From assembly GCA_020205615.1 (NCBI GenBank), contig CM035163.1, forward strand, positions 39,690,189 through 39,754,188: DNA of 64,000 bases. The letters run 5' to 3'. Positions 23,803-35,708 of this stretch are shown here, one piece after another. A program made the translations under genes and the position numbers. How positions within the stretch are numbered: position 1 is the first letter of the stretch; each line of letters opens with the position of its first letter. The notes under the pieces are model-generated. The model ran no database searches and had not been told where the DNA came from. It saw only the letters and a program-made list of their open reading frames with translations. This DNA comes from Panax quinquefolius. Its lineage: Eukaryota > Streptophyta > Magnoliopsida > Apiales > Araliaceae.

Positions 23803-24010
23803 TTTTGACTATCAAATAATTAATGTGATTTATTGGAACAAATTTTTTTTATATATAAAATATAGTGATTTAGGTGTTATTTGGATACATGTAAAAAATA
23901 GAGTTCTACAGTTTGTGTAACCTTATTTTTTATATATATCTAAATGACACCTAAATCGCTACATTTTGTAAAAAAATTCGTTTCAATAAATCACATTGAT
24001 TATTTGGTAA
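23803..24010. repeat. Hairpin MITE next to the composite element
   Basis: The left arm has 'tcaaataattaatgtgattt' and 'gtgatttaggtgttatttgg'. The right arm carries the reverse complements, ending 'cacattgattatttggta'. Arms are about 95 bp. The 'ggtgttatttggatac' core resembles that of the MITE at 48375-48716. It abuts the left TIR of the composite element. Confidence 0.7.
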
Positions 24011-24508
24011 TGGCTTAAATATGAATTAGTACCCTAAACTATAGGTCATATTCCATTTCGGTGATCCACCTTTCAATTTTGTCAATTAGATGATTGAACT
24101 ATTAATTTTTTCCACTTGCATTCAATTGGGTCTGCTACATCAGAAATTGTTGACGTGGCCTGCTGACTAGGCTGATAACTGTCTACATGTAATTAAAAAT
24201 TATTATTTCAAATAAATTTTTACGTTAATTAATTGTCTAAGGGTAAAAAGGTCAAATCTCATTTAAAAGGTCACCCTAAATTCATTTATGTTTCTTCTAA
24301 ACCCAGATCTATCACCAAACATCTGTTCCAAACAAAATCCCAGATCTATCACCAAAAATCCCAAACCCAGATCTATCACCAAAAATTCGTTCCAAACAAA
24401 TAAAAATAATCCTGAATAAGTTTACACTCTCTCTATATATCCTGAATAAATCTCATTTTGGCAGATCATATTTCTTAGCTTTCTTGAACAAAACACTTTC
24501 AAAAAACC

Positions 24509-24908
24509 CTAACTACCAACTGTAAAGCCCAACTCCAGTTCATCCCATATTTTTTTACCAGATCTAGCTCGGGTATCTACTGATAAATGTATTGAACCAA
24601 TTAGCCAAACGGGTAAACTTAATTTTCTTGGAAAATAATCTAAACCAGTCTTATCAATTTCTTCAACTGTATTAAACAAAATCCCATCTGAATCCACCCA
24701 TGAAGAAAGCATAAATTGTAGAGTTTTAGACCAAGAATCAGTACCGTCCGCCGGTAAAATATTTGTCGCTAACCAAGTCCTGGGAATCCGGTCGGATTCG
24801 AGGAAATCCGGCAAAGTGAACTTGACGGAGAAGTACTTGCGGAGCCCATTGTTCGGTCCTCTTCTGTAAAGAAACCCCTTCAATGAGACCCACCTCTTCG
24901 AGTTCCAC
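24509..24908 (-). pseudogene. UDP-glycosyltransferase fragment, UGT92-like
   Basis: The frame reads YFSVKFTLPDFLESDRIPRT, DSWSKTLQFMLSSWVDSDGI, LFNTVEEIDKTGLDYFPRKL and PVWLIGSI, then a decayed tail with a stop at 24509. This is the middle part (donor and acceptor lobe boundary) of a plant family-1 UGT. The pattern of SDGxLFNTVEEID and PVWPIGP is typical of UGT92-type enzymes. The N-terminal third and the whole C-terminal PSPG box are absent, so it cannot be active. It lies inside the long-TIR element and ends at the retrotransposon junction (24908), which suggests capture and then disruption. Confidence 0.75.
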
Positions 24909-26043
24909 TGTAAAACCCCAACTTTTATGAATAAAGATAATTTTTCTATGAATATTATTTTTGAGCATTATGGAATGAATTTGATATAATATTATAGCTG
25001 TGGATAATATTTATAAATTTTGCAAAATATGCAAGTTGTTATATAATATTCGTTTTAGTAGGGAATATTCGTACAACGACACAATCATTGGTGGACCCCG
25101 CAATAGAATTATTGTCGGATTGAGAAAACGATAAAAATATTTTATAAATAACGGCGGAGGTGTTCTTGTTAAAGCTGTTGAACTACACGGTAGTAAAAGA
25201 AATGCGATGTCTGGCGTAGTTGCGTAGTAGCACACGGTATTGATTATTGATGCTTACGTGAGAAGTCACTCGGTTTTACTCAATTATTGCTACATTAATT
25301 AACGCATCATATCTCATATTATTGATTCGATTATTGTCACGATATCATCCGCATTATATGTTATATTATTAAATCAATAATTGAGACAACAAAGTTATTC
25401 ATATTATTAAATTGCAATATTTCTGATATGTCAGAAGTTACACGAGGAGAGGTTTGGTCACCTAATCATGCGCATGATAGGGAGAAATCCTTATTGGAAA
25501 GCCCCTCTTTTTGGGAACAATGCTGGTTGTTAAATATTGTGAGTTATAATATTAATGATGAATAAGTTCGTGTTGATTAAAGATGAATTTGATAGTTTCA
25601 TTGTGTTGGAATTATTGGTGTTAGTAGAAATCGACATCTTTTCCGATGATAATTAATGTCTGGAGGTTATATTGTTCAATCGGGTATTTGGGACACTTTT
25701 CTTGTCGGAGTTACTATTCACGAGTTACTAATCACGAGTTACTATTCATGAGTTACTATTCACCCGAACAATATATTTCTTTTCGGTCCAAATTATTTTT
25801 GGGTACAATATTATTCCATGAGGAGATGTGCTAATTTTTCAGACCGTTGGTTGAAATTATAATAGTAAATCAATATGGATCGCTGGTTTAAAGTTTTAAT
25901 AGTAAATCAATATGGATCGCTGGTTTAAAGTTTTAATAGTGAATTAGTATGGACCGTTGCTTTAAGTTTTAATATGGACCGTCCGTTTAAAAGTAAATCA
26001 ATCTGGATCGTTCATGAATTAGTTACTATTCAGTCCATTCTCC

Positions 26044-26051
26044 TATAAATA
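26044..26051 (+). promoter_or_regulatory. TATA box of the LTR promoter
   Basis: TATAAATA in 'ctcctataaatagaagctc' is conserved in the 3' LTR (33744-33751) and in the LTR at 50110 (51500-51507). It sits about 30 bp before a conserved 'ttcattatttctta' stretch where transcription would start. Confidence 0.7.
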
Positions 26052-26199
26052 GAAGCTCATTCTTTCATTATTTCTTACGAATTCACTGAAACTCTAGAGA
26101 GAGAAATTATAGAGAAAAAGAAGAAGAGTATTCTGCTACTTCACTACTTCGATATCCAATGTCTTTTACGGTAAGGGGTATTATTTCTTTTGTAATCAT

Positions 26200-26780
26200 T
26201 AAGAGAACTTCATTATTCCATTTTTATTATTTTGTTGGAATAACTTTGTATCGCCAAGTTACCCTATACTTGGTGAAATTCTTACGTTATTCCATTATTT
26301 ATTATTACATTGGAATAACCTATATACTGTGAGCTTCCCTATACTTGGTGAAATTCTTACATTATTCCATTCTATATTATTACATTGGAATAAACTGTGA
26401 TCTGTGGACTCCCCTATACTTGGTGAAATCCATCATTATTTCATTCTTTATTATTCATTTGGAATATCATATGCATGCGTTTTCTGTGGGACTAGTTAAA
26501 TCTTTATTATTCTATTGGAATATCACATCATGCGTTTTCCTTGGGACTGGTTAAAATCTTTATTAATATGTTGGAATATCCACATACATGCGTTTTTACG
26601 TGGGACCGGGTTCCATCTTTATTATTCATTCGTTGAATATCACGTGCATACGTTTTACTGTTGGACCTAGTTCCAGTATTTATTATTACATTGGAATAAC
26701 TTTACGCCTATGCTATCTATCACATGCACGGTGATTTCTTTTGTTATTCCATTCTTTATTATACTCGGTTGGTTAAAGTT
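26200..26780 (+). repeat. Array of hairpin-forming repeats in the LTR
   Basis: About nine units of 50-65 bp contain 'ttattattacattggaata' followed by 'tgcatgcgttttacgtgggac' type spacers. Each unit pairs TTATTCCA with TGGAATAA. The same array lies at 33900-34390, 51670-52100 and, inverted, at 61970-62500. Confidence 0.8.
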
Positions 26781-27775
26781 TTGACTTATATACTCCATGA
26801 AATTAGTGGAATATCCTTGATATTTTAAGGCTTCATCCAAATATCTTTTCATGAAAATATTCTTACGAGCATTCTTGAATTTTACTCTACAAAGAAGTAT
26901 CATGTTGACAATTTGGGACGTTATTAGTTTCTGGATAAATTAATTCGTGAACTTATTTTATTGAATTCTTATATCATTGTCATCATCCTCATGTTTATAT
27001 TTTTTAAAGTCATCGTGGCTTTTGTAGTGCATAGATGGACTTGGTATGATTATGATCAGGGATTATTCGGTATAATCATGACCGTAATGTTACAAGTGAT
27101 GTGATAAAAGTCCTCATTGGCCCGTAGTGCATTGATGGACAGTTTTCTGCATGATCATGACCATTGATGAATACACGAATATCCTTGACCCGTAGTGCAT
27201 GGATAATTTGTGGTCGTGATACTAATGAATATCTTTGGCCGTAGTGCAGGGATGATGTGGATTATTTATTAAGCTGAGTCTCAGCGATAAAAGTGATGAA
27301 AAACTTTTTAAATCATAAAAGATAGCAGGTTTTATTCTCTGCTTGACTCTTTTAATGGATTGCTTATTCCGCTGCAGTTAAACTTGTTGTCTATTGTATT
27401 TTATCAGTTTAACATTGTTGAAGACTAATGATAATTTATCCTGCATTATCTTAGTCATAATATTTTTTCTTTGGGCTAGTTGAGCTCACCCTTTCTTTCC
27501 TTTGTTCTCTTCGTGAAATGAGAGCGTAGCGAGGGACTAGTTGGGGAACGGAGTGATGGTCCAGATGATAGCATTAGTAGTCCTCACTATTCTATGAAAT
27601 AGTGTGATAATAATTGTAATGAGGACTTATTCTGAGAGTGGATATTGTCTAGAAGACAATATTTGTATTAAAACTCACAACTCTTGTTGTATATTTAAGA
27701 TTGTATTTGTATTCTGTACCATATATTTGGCTACTCAAGATGGGTGATGTATACCTATTTTGGGGGCGTCACAGT

Positions 27776-27787
27776 TGGTATCAAAGC
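27776..27787 (+). other. Primer-binding site (initiator tRNA-Met type)
   Basis: TGGTATCAAAGC directly follows the LTR end with a 2-bp spacer. It matches the TGGTATCAGAGC expected from the 3' end of tRNA-iMet apart from one base. Confidence 0.85.
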
Positions 27788-27960
27788 TTAGGGATATGGT
27801 CCCTGGCTGAAATGTGAGATAAGAACTAGGAGGGGAGAGACGGAGAATTCCTTCGCTAGTATGACCTACCTAAGTTTATTTGTTATTTAATTGGTTGGTC
27901 AGAGTATAGGGATAATATGTGATATGTTAATTAACCCTTGTTTTGTGGCAGTATTTGAAA

Positions 27961-29120
27961 ATGGCATCCGAGAATGTTGAGAACATCAATGGAGCACAGG
28001 AGACCGTTGAGTCTCCACAGATCAATAATCAGGACAATGTGCATCAGGAAGGCGACAATCCTCATGCAAACAATAACACTGACCAAATGATGAACGATGG
28101 AATGTTCCGAGGCTTCATGCAATTCATGCAACATCAGGCGAGAGCGGCTCCTGTCCAAAATACAGGTGGAAACACTAGCAACTCTCGGACGGTCACCATG
28201 AAGCAGATTCGAGGAGCTGGGACCACCGGAGTTTTTGGATAGCCATAACCACTAAAGGCGGAGGCGTGGATAAAGCGATTTCAATAAGATATTTGATGTC
28301 TTGGGATGCTCAGGGAGAAAAGGTTCCTTTGCCACCTTCATGTTGCGTGCGAGAGGCGATTCTTGGTGGGAATCGTAAAGCGTATTTTAACTGACTGCCA
28401 GATCGAAGATGACTTGGGAGAAGTTCCAAGAATTATTCAACGACAAGTACTTTTCGAAAGTATTCGTCACATGAAAGAGGTAGAGTTCATCAGTTGGAAC
28501 AAAACAGCATGGCCAGGTGTCGCGATCTGAAGCCAAGTTTGCCGAGAGTTGTCGGTTTTGCGTCCCATTTGGTTTATAATGAGGAGAGAATGGCGTGAAT
28601 GTTTTTAAGAGGTTTAAAACCTGAGATACGTCAATATCTTATCTCTCATAAACTGTGTTTGTATTCAGATGTTGTTAATAGGGCTTAGTTATTGGAGCGT
28701 GATAATGAGTCAACCCAACTAAAAGATAGCAGCCGGCAAAATGATAATACTAGTGAGAGCAGTCATCGAAGCGGTGACAACAAGCGTGGAGGGAATCAAC
28801 AGGCCAGAAATGGCAACCACTTCGATGGTAATCAGGGCCAAAACAATAAGAATGGACATTTCAAGAAAAGAAGATTCAATAATTATGGAAAGACGTCAGC
28901 ACCAGCACCCGTTGTTCAGGAAGGAGAACGACCACCTATCATATGTTTCAAATGCGGGGGGGAGGGACATATCAGTTCAAACTACGCGATGCCGTCCAAA
29001 GCATGTTATAATTTTGGAAGAGAAGGTCACCTAGCTCGATTTTGTCGTTCACCGAAGACAAGTTCAGCAAGGATGGAGGCACCAAAGGCGTCAGTCGGAA
29101 AAGCAAAATCGGTAGTCTGA
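27961..29120 (+). pseudogene. Tekay gag, frameshifted
   Basis: It begins MASENVENINGAQETVESPQ, followed by the MMNDGMFRGFMQFMQHQ block. The gag core appears in pieces among several frames (28300-28680). The nucleocapsid has two zinc knuckles, [14 protein letters not shown] (fourth ligand Cys changed to Tyr) and [14 protein letters not shown] (second Cys changed to Phe), so both are damaged. Compare the intact knuckles in the copy at 54640-54780. Confidence 0.85.
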
Positions 29121-29133
29121 GGAGGCGTTTGTC

Positions 29134-31030
29134 GTGACCTCCCGAAGAAAGCAAGGAACGAACGAGGTCATCACGGGTAAGCTTATCATAAACTCTAATG
29201 AAGTATATACCTTATTTGATCTGGGTTCTACCCATTCTTTTATTTCTCCTACTTGCGCTCAATGTTTAAATTTGACTCCGGAGAAATTAGACTTTGACTT
29301 ATCTGTTGAAACTCCGTTGGGAGAAACTTTCATTACATCCACTGTTTATAAGTCTTGTTTAGTTCAAATCGGCACCCGTACGTTATCTGTCGATGTTATT
29401 TTTTTGAAAATACTTGCATTTGATGTGATTCTAGGGATTGATTGGTTAACTACTCATCATGCAAAAATTGATTATTTTCATAAGGTTGTTAGCTTTCATA
29501 TTCCTAACCAACCTATTATGCGAATTCAAGCAACCAAACCATTAAAATCAATCACTGTCATCTCAAGCCATAAAGCTATTCATTTATTGAAAAACGGATG
29601 TCAAGCTTTCTTAGCTCATGTTACGGATCTAAACAAAAATATGTCAGTTTTGAATGATATTTCTATTGTTAATGAATTTCCTAACGTATTCCCTGAAGAA
29701 CTTCCTGGCCTACCCCCAGAGTGTGAAATTGAATTTTGTATCGATCTTGAACCCGGTACAAAACCCATTTCCAAAGCCCCATATCGAATGGCTCCTATTG
29801 AACTTCAAGAGTTAAAGACCCAACTGCAGGAATTGTTAGACATTGGTTTCATTCGTCCTAGTACTTCTCCTTGGGGTGCTCCTGTTCTATTCGTGAAAAA
29901 GAAAGATGGGAGTATGCAACTTTGTATTGATTATCGGGAGTTGAACCATGTTACCATCAAAAATAGGTACCCATTGCCACGTATTGATGACCTGTTTGAC
30001 CAGTTGCAAGGCGCCAAATTCTTTTCAAAGATTGATCTTCGTTACGGATATCACCGATTGAAGATTAGAATCGATGACATTCCAAAGACGGCTTTTAGAA
30101 CTCGGTACGAGCAATATGAATTCCTAGTCATGTCTTTTGGATTGACTAATGCTCATGCTGCCTTCATGGATATGATGAACAGAGTATTCAAGGAATATTT
30201 GGATCACTTTGTGGTCGTCTTTATTGATGACATCCTAATTTATTCCAAAAGCCGTGAAGATCATGAGTAACACTTGAAGGTCGATACTCCAAAAGCCGTG
30301 AATATAAGCTTTATGCCAAGTTGAAGAAATGTGAGTTACGGCGAGGAAGTAGCATTCCTTGGGCACGTAGTATTAATTCATGAAATATCATTGACCCAAC
30401 AAAGATTGAAGCTAATCAAGTGGGAGCAACCTAAATCAATGATTAATGAAAATCGTAGCTTTCTCGGCTTATTTGGTTATTATCGAAGATTAAGTAGAAG
30501 GGTTTTCTCGAATCGCTACTCCACTAACTCGGTGACTCGAAAATATACAAAATTCGGTTGGAACGAGGAATGTGAGAAGAGTTTTCAAGAACTTCAAGAG
30601 GAGACTCATTTCGTAACACATTACGACAATACCATCTGGCTCGAAGGATTTGTCATCTACAGATGATGCTTCGGGCAAAGGGTTATGATGTGTTCTCATG
30701 CAATATAGGGAAAGTCATAGCTTTATGCCTCACGACAACTCAAAGAATATGAGAGGAATTATCCTACTCATGATCTAGAGTTAGCGGCGATCGTTTTGCA
30801 CTAAAGATTTGGAGGCATTACTTGTATGGGGAGAAAGTGGAGATCTTTCTGGATCATAAAAGCCTCAAATATTTCTTTACTCAAAAGGAACTCAACATGC
30901 GACAACGACGTTGGCTTGAATCATTGAAAGATTATGATCATACCATCAATACCATCACGAAAAAGCGAACGTGGTAGGCGGCGCATTGAGTAGAAGATCA
31001 TATATCTTGGTACGAGTGCGATATTGGCAA
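29134..31030 (+). pseudogene. Tekay protease, reverse transcriptase and RNase H
   Basis: One 378-aa open stretch (29134-30270) holds protease and most of RT. The protease core is [13 protein letters not shown], in which the usual DSG/DTG reads DLG. RT follows with [31 protein letters not shown] and the catalytic FIDDIL near 30225. It stops at a TAA where a Gln codon is usual (30268-30270). A 15-bp duplicate 'tccaaaagccgtgaa' lies at 30243 and 30288. The thumb follows in another frame (30331-30666), and a broken RNase H ends near 31000. Confidence 0.85.
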
Positions 31031-31339
31031 CGCGAAAGGCCCATTTTGTGTGACTTGCAAAGGATGGAGATAGAGTTAAAGACTCGAGGGACCCATATGA
31101 TGATGGCGAATATCTGAGTAGTAGAACCGACTTTAATTGATAAAGTTAAAGGCGCTCAAGCTACTGGGACTGGAGGCGATGCGTATGAGGAAGAAAGTGC
31201 AAGAAGGTGCTATCTTGGGAAGCAAGAATCGATGAAGAAGGAATACTTGAGTCAACTCCGGACTTTGTGTTCATAACGACTACGATTTAAAGTATAGAAT
31301 CATGATGGGGCGCACAACACACCGTTTGCAATCCATCGG

Positions 31340-32177
31340 GAGTACCAAAATGTATCGTGATCTTCGTCATACATTTTGGTGGAAGCAATATGAAGAGAAA
31401 GATAGCGCTGTTTATCTTAAGGTGTCTAACTTATCAACGAGTTAAGGCGGAGCATCAAGTACCAAAAAGTCCATTGCAACCACTTGAAATTCTAGAATGG
31501 AAGTGGGAGCACATTACCATGGATTTAAATTCATTGGTCTTCCCAAGGTTTCTCAAGGCATAGATGCAATTTGGGTCATTGTTGATAGATTGACCAAGTC
31601 TGCTCATTTCTTACCAATACGAGAAACTTATACGCTTGAATGTCTTGCTCGTATGTACATAAACGAGATTGTAAGACTGCATGGTATGCCAGTATCCATA
31701 GTTTCTGATCGAGACCCAAGATTCACTTCACGATTTTGGGTTAGTTTGCAAAAAGCTATGGGCACAGATTTACGATTTAGTTTGGCATATCATCCTCAGA
31801 CGGACGGACAATCAGAGAGGACTATTCAAACTCTGGAAGATTTATTAAGACTCTGTGTCCTTGACTTCAAGGGAAGTTGGGACAAGTTCTTACCATTGGT
31901 GGAGTTTTCCTACAACAATAGTTATCAAGCAAGTATTGGCATGGTTCCATTTGAGGCGTTGTATGGAAGAAAGTGTCGAACTCCAGTATGCTGGGATGAG
32001 GTGGGTGAAGCAACATTGTTGGGACCGGATTTGGTACGTATGACTACAGAAAAGATTCAAACGATCCGACAACGTATAAAAACCTCACAAGATCGACAAA
32101 AGAGTTATGCTGATCTTCATCGAAAGGACGTGGAATTCGATATTGGAGATCATGTGATGTTACGTGTTGCTCCATGA
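31340..32177 (+). pseudogene. Tekay integrase
   Basis: A damaged HHCC region (31357-31470) precedes the core: [12 protein letters not shown], with the first Asp, spans a frame change near 31560. The rest is open from 31497: [34 protein letters not shown] with the second Asp, [16 protein letters not shown] with the catalytic Glu, and the GPF-like C-terminal region begins near 32080. The core residues are present, but the frame is broken at both ends (stop at 32175). Confidence 0.85.
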
Positions 32178-32570
32178 AAAGGAGTTACGAGATTTGGAAA
32201 GAGAGGAAAGCTCAATCCTCGATTCATTGGCCCATTTTTAATCCTCGAACGAGTAGGAACTGTGGACTATAGACTCGCTTTACCGCCAAGTATGTCTCGT
32301 GTTCATAATGTTTTTCACATATCTATGTTACGTAAATATGTGAAAGACCCGAACCACATTATTGAGTTAGAACCGGACGAAATAGCAGAAGATTTAACTT
32401 ATGAAGAGGTTCTTGTTCAAATCTTGGATAAGAAGGAACATATTCTACGCTCCAAGATTATACCTCAAGTCAAAGTTTTATGGAGGAACCACGATGTTGA
32501 GGAAATGACCTGGGAGTTAGAATCTGAAATGAAATCAAGGTATCCTTACCTCTTTGACATACCTGTGTAA
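32178..32570 (+). pseudogene. Tekay integrase C-terminus and chromodomain
   Basis: The open part from 32262 reads [20 protein letters not shown] and then the chromodomain: [51 protein letters not shown]. This module is diagnostic of chromoviruses and is thought to steer insertion to chromatin. The aromatic and Trp positions are intact. It is separated from the core by a stop at 32175-32177. Confidence 0.85.
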
Positions 32571-32602
32571 TGCGTACCCTAATTTCGAGGGAGAAATTTC
32601 AT

Positions 32603-32613
32603 AAGAAGGGAGG
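32603..32613 (+). other. Polypurine tract
   Basis: AAGAAGGGAGG immediately precedes the 3' LTR. It would prime plus-strand synthesis. Confidence 0.75.
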
Positions 32614-32614
32614 T

Positions 32615-35396
32615 TGTAAGACCCCCAACTTTTATGAATAAAGATGATTTTTCTATGAATATTATTTTGAGTATTATGGAATGAATTTGATATAATGTTA
32701 TAGTTGTGGGTAATATTTATAAATTTTGCAAAGTATCAAGTTGTTATATATAATATTGATTGGGGAATATTCGTTTTAGCGAGGGAATATTAAATGCAAT
32801 AGCAACACAATCATTGGTGTACCCATAGCGGAATTATTATCGGATTGAGAAAAGCGACAAAAATATTTTATAAATAACGGAGGTGTTCTTGTTAAAAATG
32901 TTGAACTACCGGTAGTAAAAAAGTAAAATGTCTGGCGTGGTTGCGTAGTAGCATACGGTATTGATTATTGATGCTTACGTGAGAAGTCACTTAGTTTTAC
33001 TTGAATTATTTCTATAGTAATTCTTTGCATCATATCTCTATATTATTGATTCGATTATTGTCACAAGTATCATACGCATTATATGTTATATTATTAAATC
33101 AATAATTGAGGCGACAAAGTTATTCATATTATTAAATTACAATATTTACAATGTCTAGAAGTTACATCGAGGAGAGGTTTGGTCACTAATTCGCGGCATG
33201 ATAGGGAAAAATCCTTATTGAAAGCCCCTCTTTCCAGGAATAACACGGTTGTTAAATATTATAAGTTATAATATTAATGATGAATAAGTTCGTGTTGATT
33301 AAAGATGAATTTGATAGTTTTATTGTGTTGGGATTATTGGTGTTAGTAGAAATCGACATCTTTTCCGATTATAATTAATGTCTGGAGGTTATATTATTCA
33401 ATCGGGTATTCGGGACACTTATCGTGTCGGAGTTACTATTCATGAGTTACTATTCATGAGTTACTATTCACGAGTTACTATTTATGAGTTACTATTCACT
33501 CGAACAATATATTTTTCTTTTCGGTCCAAATTATTTTTGGGTACAATATTATTCCATGAGGAGATGTGCTAATTTTCAGACCGTTGGTTGAAATTATAAT
33601 AGTAAATCAATATGGATCGCTGGTTTAAAGTTTTAATAGTGAATCGGTATGAATGGTTGCTTTAAGTTTTAATATGGATATGGTCAGTTTAAAAGTAAAT
33701 CAATCGGACCGTTCATAAATTAGTTACTATTGATCCATTCTCCTATAAATAGAATCTCATTCCTTCATTATTACTTACGAATTCTTTGAAACTAGAGAGA
33801 GAAATTATAGAGAAAAAGAAGAGTATTACGCTACTTCACTACTTCGATATCCAATTGTCTTTTACGGTAAAGGGGTATTATTTCTTTTGTAATCATGAAG
33901 AGAACTTACATTATTCCATTCTTTATTATTACATTGGAATAACTTTTGTATCATGCCACTACCTATACTTGGTGAAATTCTTACATTATTCCATTCTTTA
34001 TTATTACATTGGAATAACTTTGTATCTGTGGACTCCCTTATACTTGGTGAAATCCTTACATTATTCCATTCTTTATTATTTTGTTGGAATATCATGCTGC
34101 ATGCATTTTACATTTGGACACGGTTTCGCGTCTTTATTATTACATTGGAATATCCTCATGCATGCATTTTACGTCGGACTGGTTCCGTCTTTATTATTAC
34201 ATTGGAATATCACATGCATGCGTTTTTACTTGGGACACGGTTCCGCTCTTTATTATTACATTTGAATATATATATCACATGCACGCTTTTACGTGGGACT
34301 GGTCTCGTATTTATTATTACATTGGAATAACTTTGCTGTCTTATCTATCACATGCACGTGGTGATTTCTTTTGTTATTCCATTCTTTATTATACTCGGTT
34401 GGTTAAAGTTTTGACTTATATACTCCATGAAATTAGTGGAATATCCTTGATATTTTTGGCTTCATCTAAGTATCTTTTCATGAAAATATTCTTACGAGCA
34501 TTCTTGAATTTTACTCTACAAAGAAGTATCATGTTGACAATTTGGACGTTATTAGTTCTGGATAAATTAATTCGTGAACTTGTTTTATTGAATTCTTATA
34601 TCATTATCATCATCCTCATGTTTATATTTTTTAAAGTCATACATGGTGTAGTGCATAGATGGACTTGGTATGATTATGACCGAGGATTATTCGGTATAAT
34701 CATGGTAGTAATGTTACAAATGATGTGATAAAAGTCCTCGTTGGCCCGTAGTGCATTGATGGACGATTGTTGGCATGATCATGACCATTGATGAATACAA
34801 GAATATCCTTGGCGTAGTGCATGGATAATTTGTGGTCGTGATACTTAATGAATATCTTTGGTAGTAGTCTTGGGGATGATGTGGATTATTTATTAAAAGT
34901 GAGTCTCGGTGATAAAAGTGATGAAAAACTTTTAATTCATAAAAGATAGTAGATTTTATTCTCTACTTGACTCTTTTAATGGATTGCTTATTCATTGCAA
35001 TTAAACTTGTTATCTATTGTATTTTATCGGTTTAACATTTTTGAAGGCTAATGATAATTTATCTGCGGATTATCTTTGCCATAATATTTCTTCTTTGGGC
35101 TAGTTGAGCTCACCCTTTCTTTCATTGTTCTCTTGAGGAAATGAGAGCGTAGCGAGGGACTAGTCGGGGAGCGGAGTGATGGTCAGGATGATAGCATTAG
35201 TAGTCCTCACTATATACATGAAATAGTGTGATAATAATTGTAATGAGGACTTATTACGAGAGTGGATATTATGCACAGAAGACAATATTTGTATTAAAAC
35301 TCACGACTCTTGTTGTATATTTAAGATTGTATTTGTATTACATGCCATGTATTTGGCGACTCAAGATGGGTGATGTATACCTTTTTGGGGGCGTCA
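32615..35396 (+). repeat. 3' LTR of the Tekay element
   Basis: It begins TGTAAGACCCCCAACTTTTATG and ends TTTTTGGGGGCGTCA; the last CA of the consensus CACA seems lost. It carries the same TATA box, the 'gagttactattcac' cluster (33430-33505) and the hairpin array (33900-34390) as the 5' LTR. Confidence 0.9.
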
Positions 35397-35402
35397 TCCA
35401 TC

Positions 35403-35708
35403 CTAATAGAAGACATTGCGAGGATGAACCAAACTACGGAGCATCCTCTTCCGCAGCGCCATCGTGTCATCAATTTTATCCTCGTTTTTGGAAAGGTTTG
35501 AGATGTGGTCCATAGCAAGCAACATAGATCTGATCCTGCGCAACGATCTATTGCGCGATTTCATCTCTCTTCTTCCCCTAATGATTTTCCCACCATTATC
35601 ATCAGAATACTCTTCCTCTTCACTTCTACTCTCTTCCACATCGAGCAAGCGGAGCCGACTTTTTACACGGATCTTCCCGTTCATAAACAACTCGTCGGCG
35701 GAACTCAT
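35403..35708 (-). CDS. Unknown reading frame with an ADELF motif, in the long-TIR element
   Basis: A 101-aa frame begins MSSADELFMNGKIRVKSRLR, then an acidic run (EESRSEEEEYSDD) and a basic half (RGRREMKSRNRSLRRIRSML). ADELF-x-x-G-x-I is a motif seen in plant-specific proteins such as DUF1645 and membrane-associated kinase regulators. It lies upstream of the UGT fragment on the same strand, inside the TIRs, and stops just before the retrotransposon junction. It is probably a captured gene fragment rather than a complete gene. Confidence 0.45.
   Translation of the reverse strand: MSSADELFMNGKIRVKSRLRLLDVEESRSEEEEYSDDNGGKIIRGRREMKSRNRSLRRIRSMLLAMDHISNLSKNEDKIDDTMALRKRMLRSLVHPRNVFY

Larger units (their letters stand above)
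24909..27773 (+). repeat. 5' LTR of the Tekay element
   Basis: It begins TGTAAAACCCCAACTTTTATG and ends TTTTGGGGGCGTCACA. It contains short 'gagttactattcac' repeats (25700-25765), a TATA box (26044) and an array of 'ttattattacattggaata' hairpin repeats (26200-26780). The start matches 32615 onward. Confidence 0.9.
24909..35396 (+). mobile_element. Full-length Ty3/gypsy chromovirus (Tekay/Del type), decayed
   Basis: 5' LTR 24909-27773, PBS 27776-27787, gag 27961-29120, protease and RT from 29134, RNase H to about 31000, integrase 31357-32177, chromodomain to 32570, polypurine tract 32603-32613, 3' LTR 32615-35396. The flanking 5-mers are TCCAC and TCCAT, a likely target duplication with one change. 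Domain order, a C-terminal chromodomain and LTRs near 2.8 kb are typical of Tekay. The LTRs are clearly diverged and most frames are broken, so the insertion is not recent. Confidence 0.92.

Noticed and set aside
33786..34728. Long + strand frames of 125-215 codons in the 3' LTR
   Set aside because: They run through the LTR hairpin array and lack any domain; they have no equivalent intact frame in the other LTR copies.
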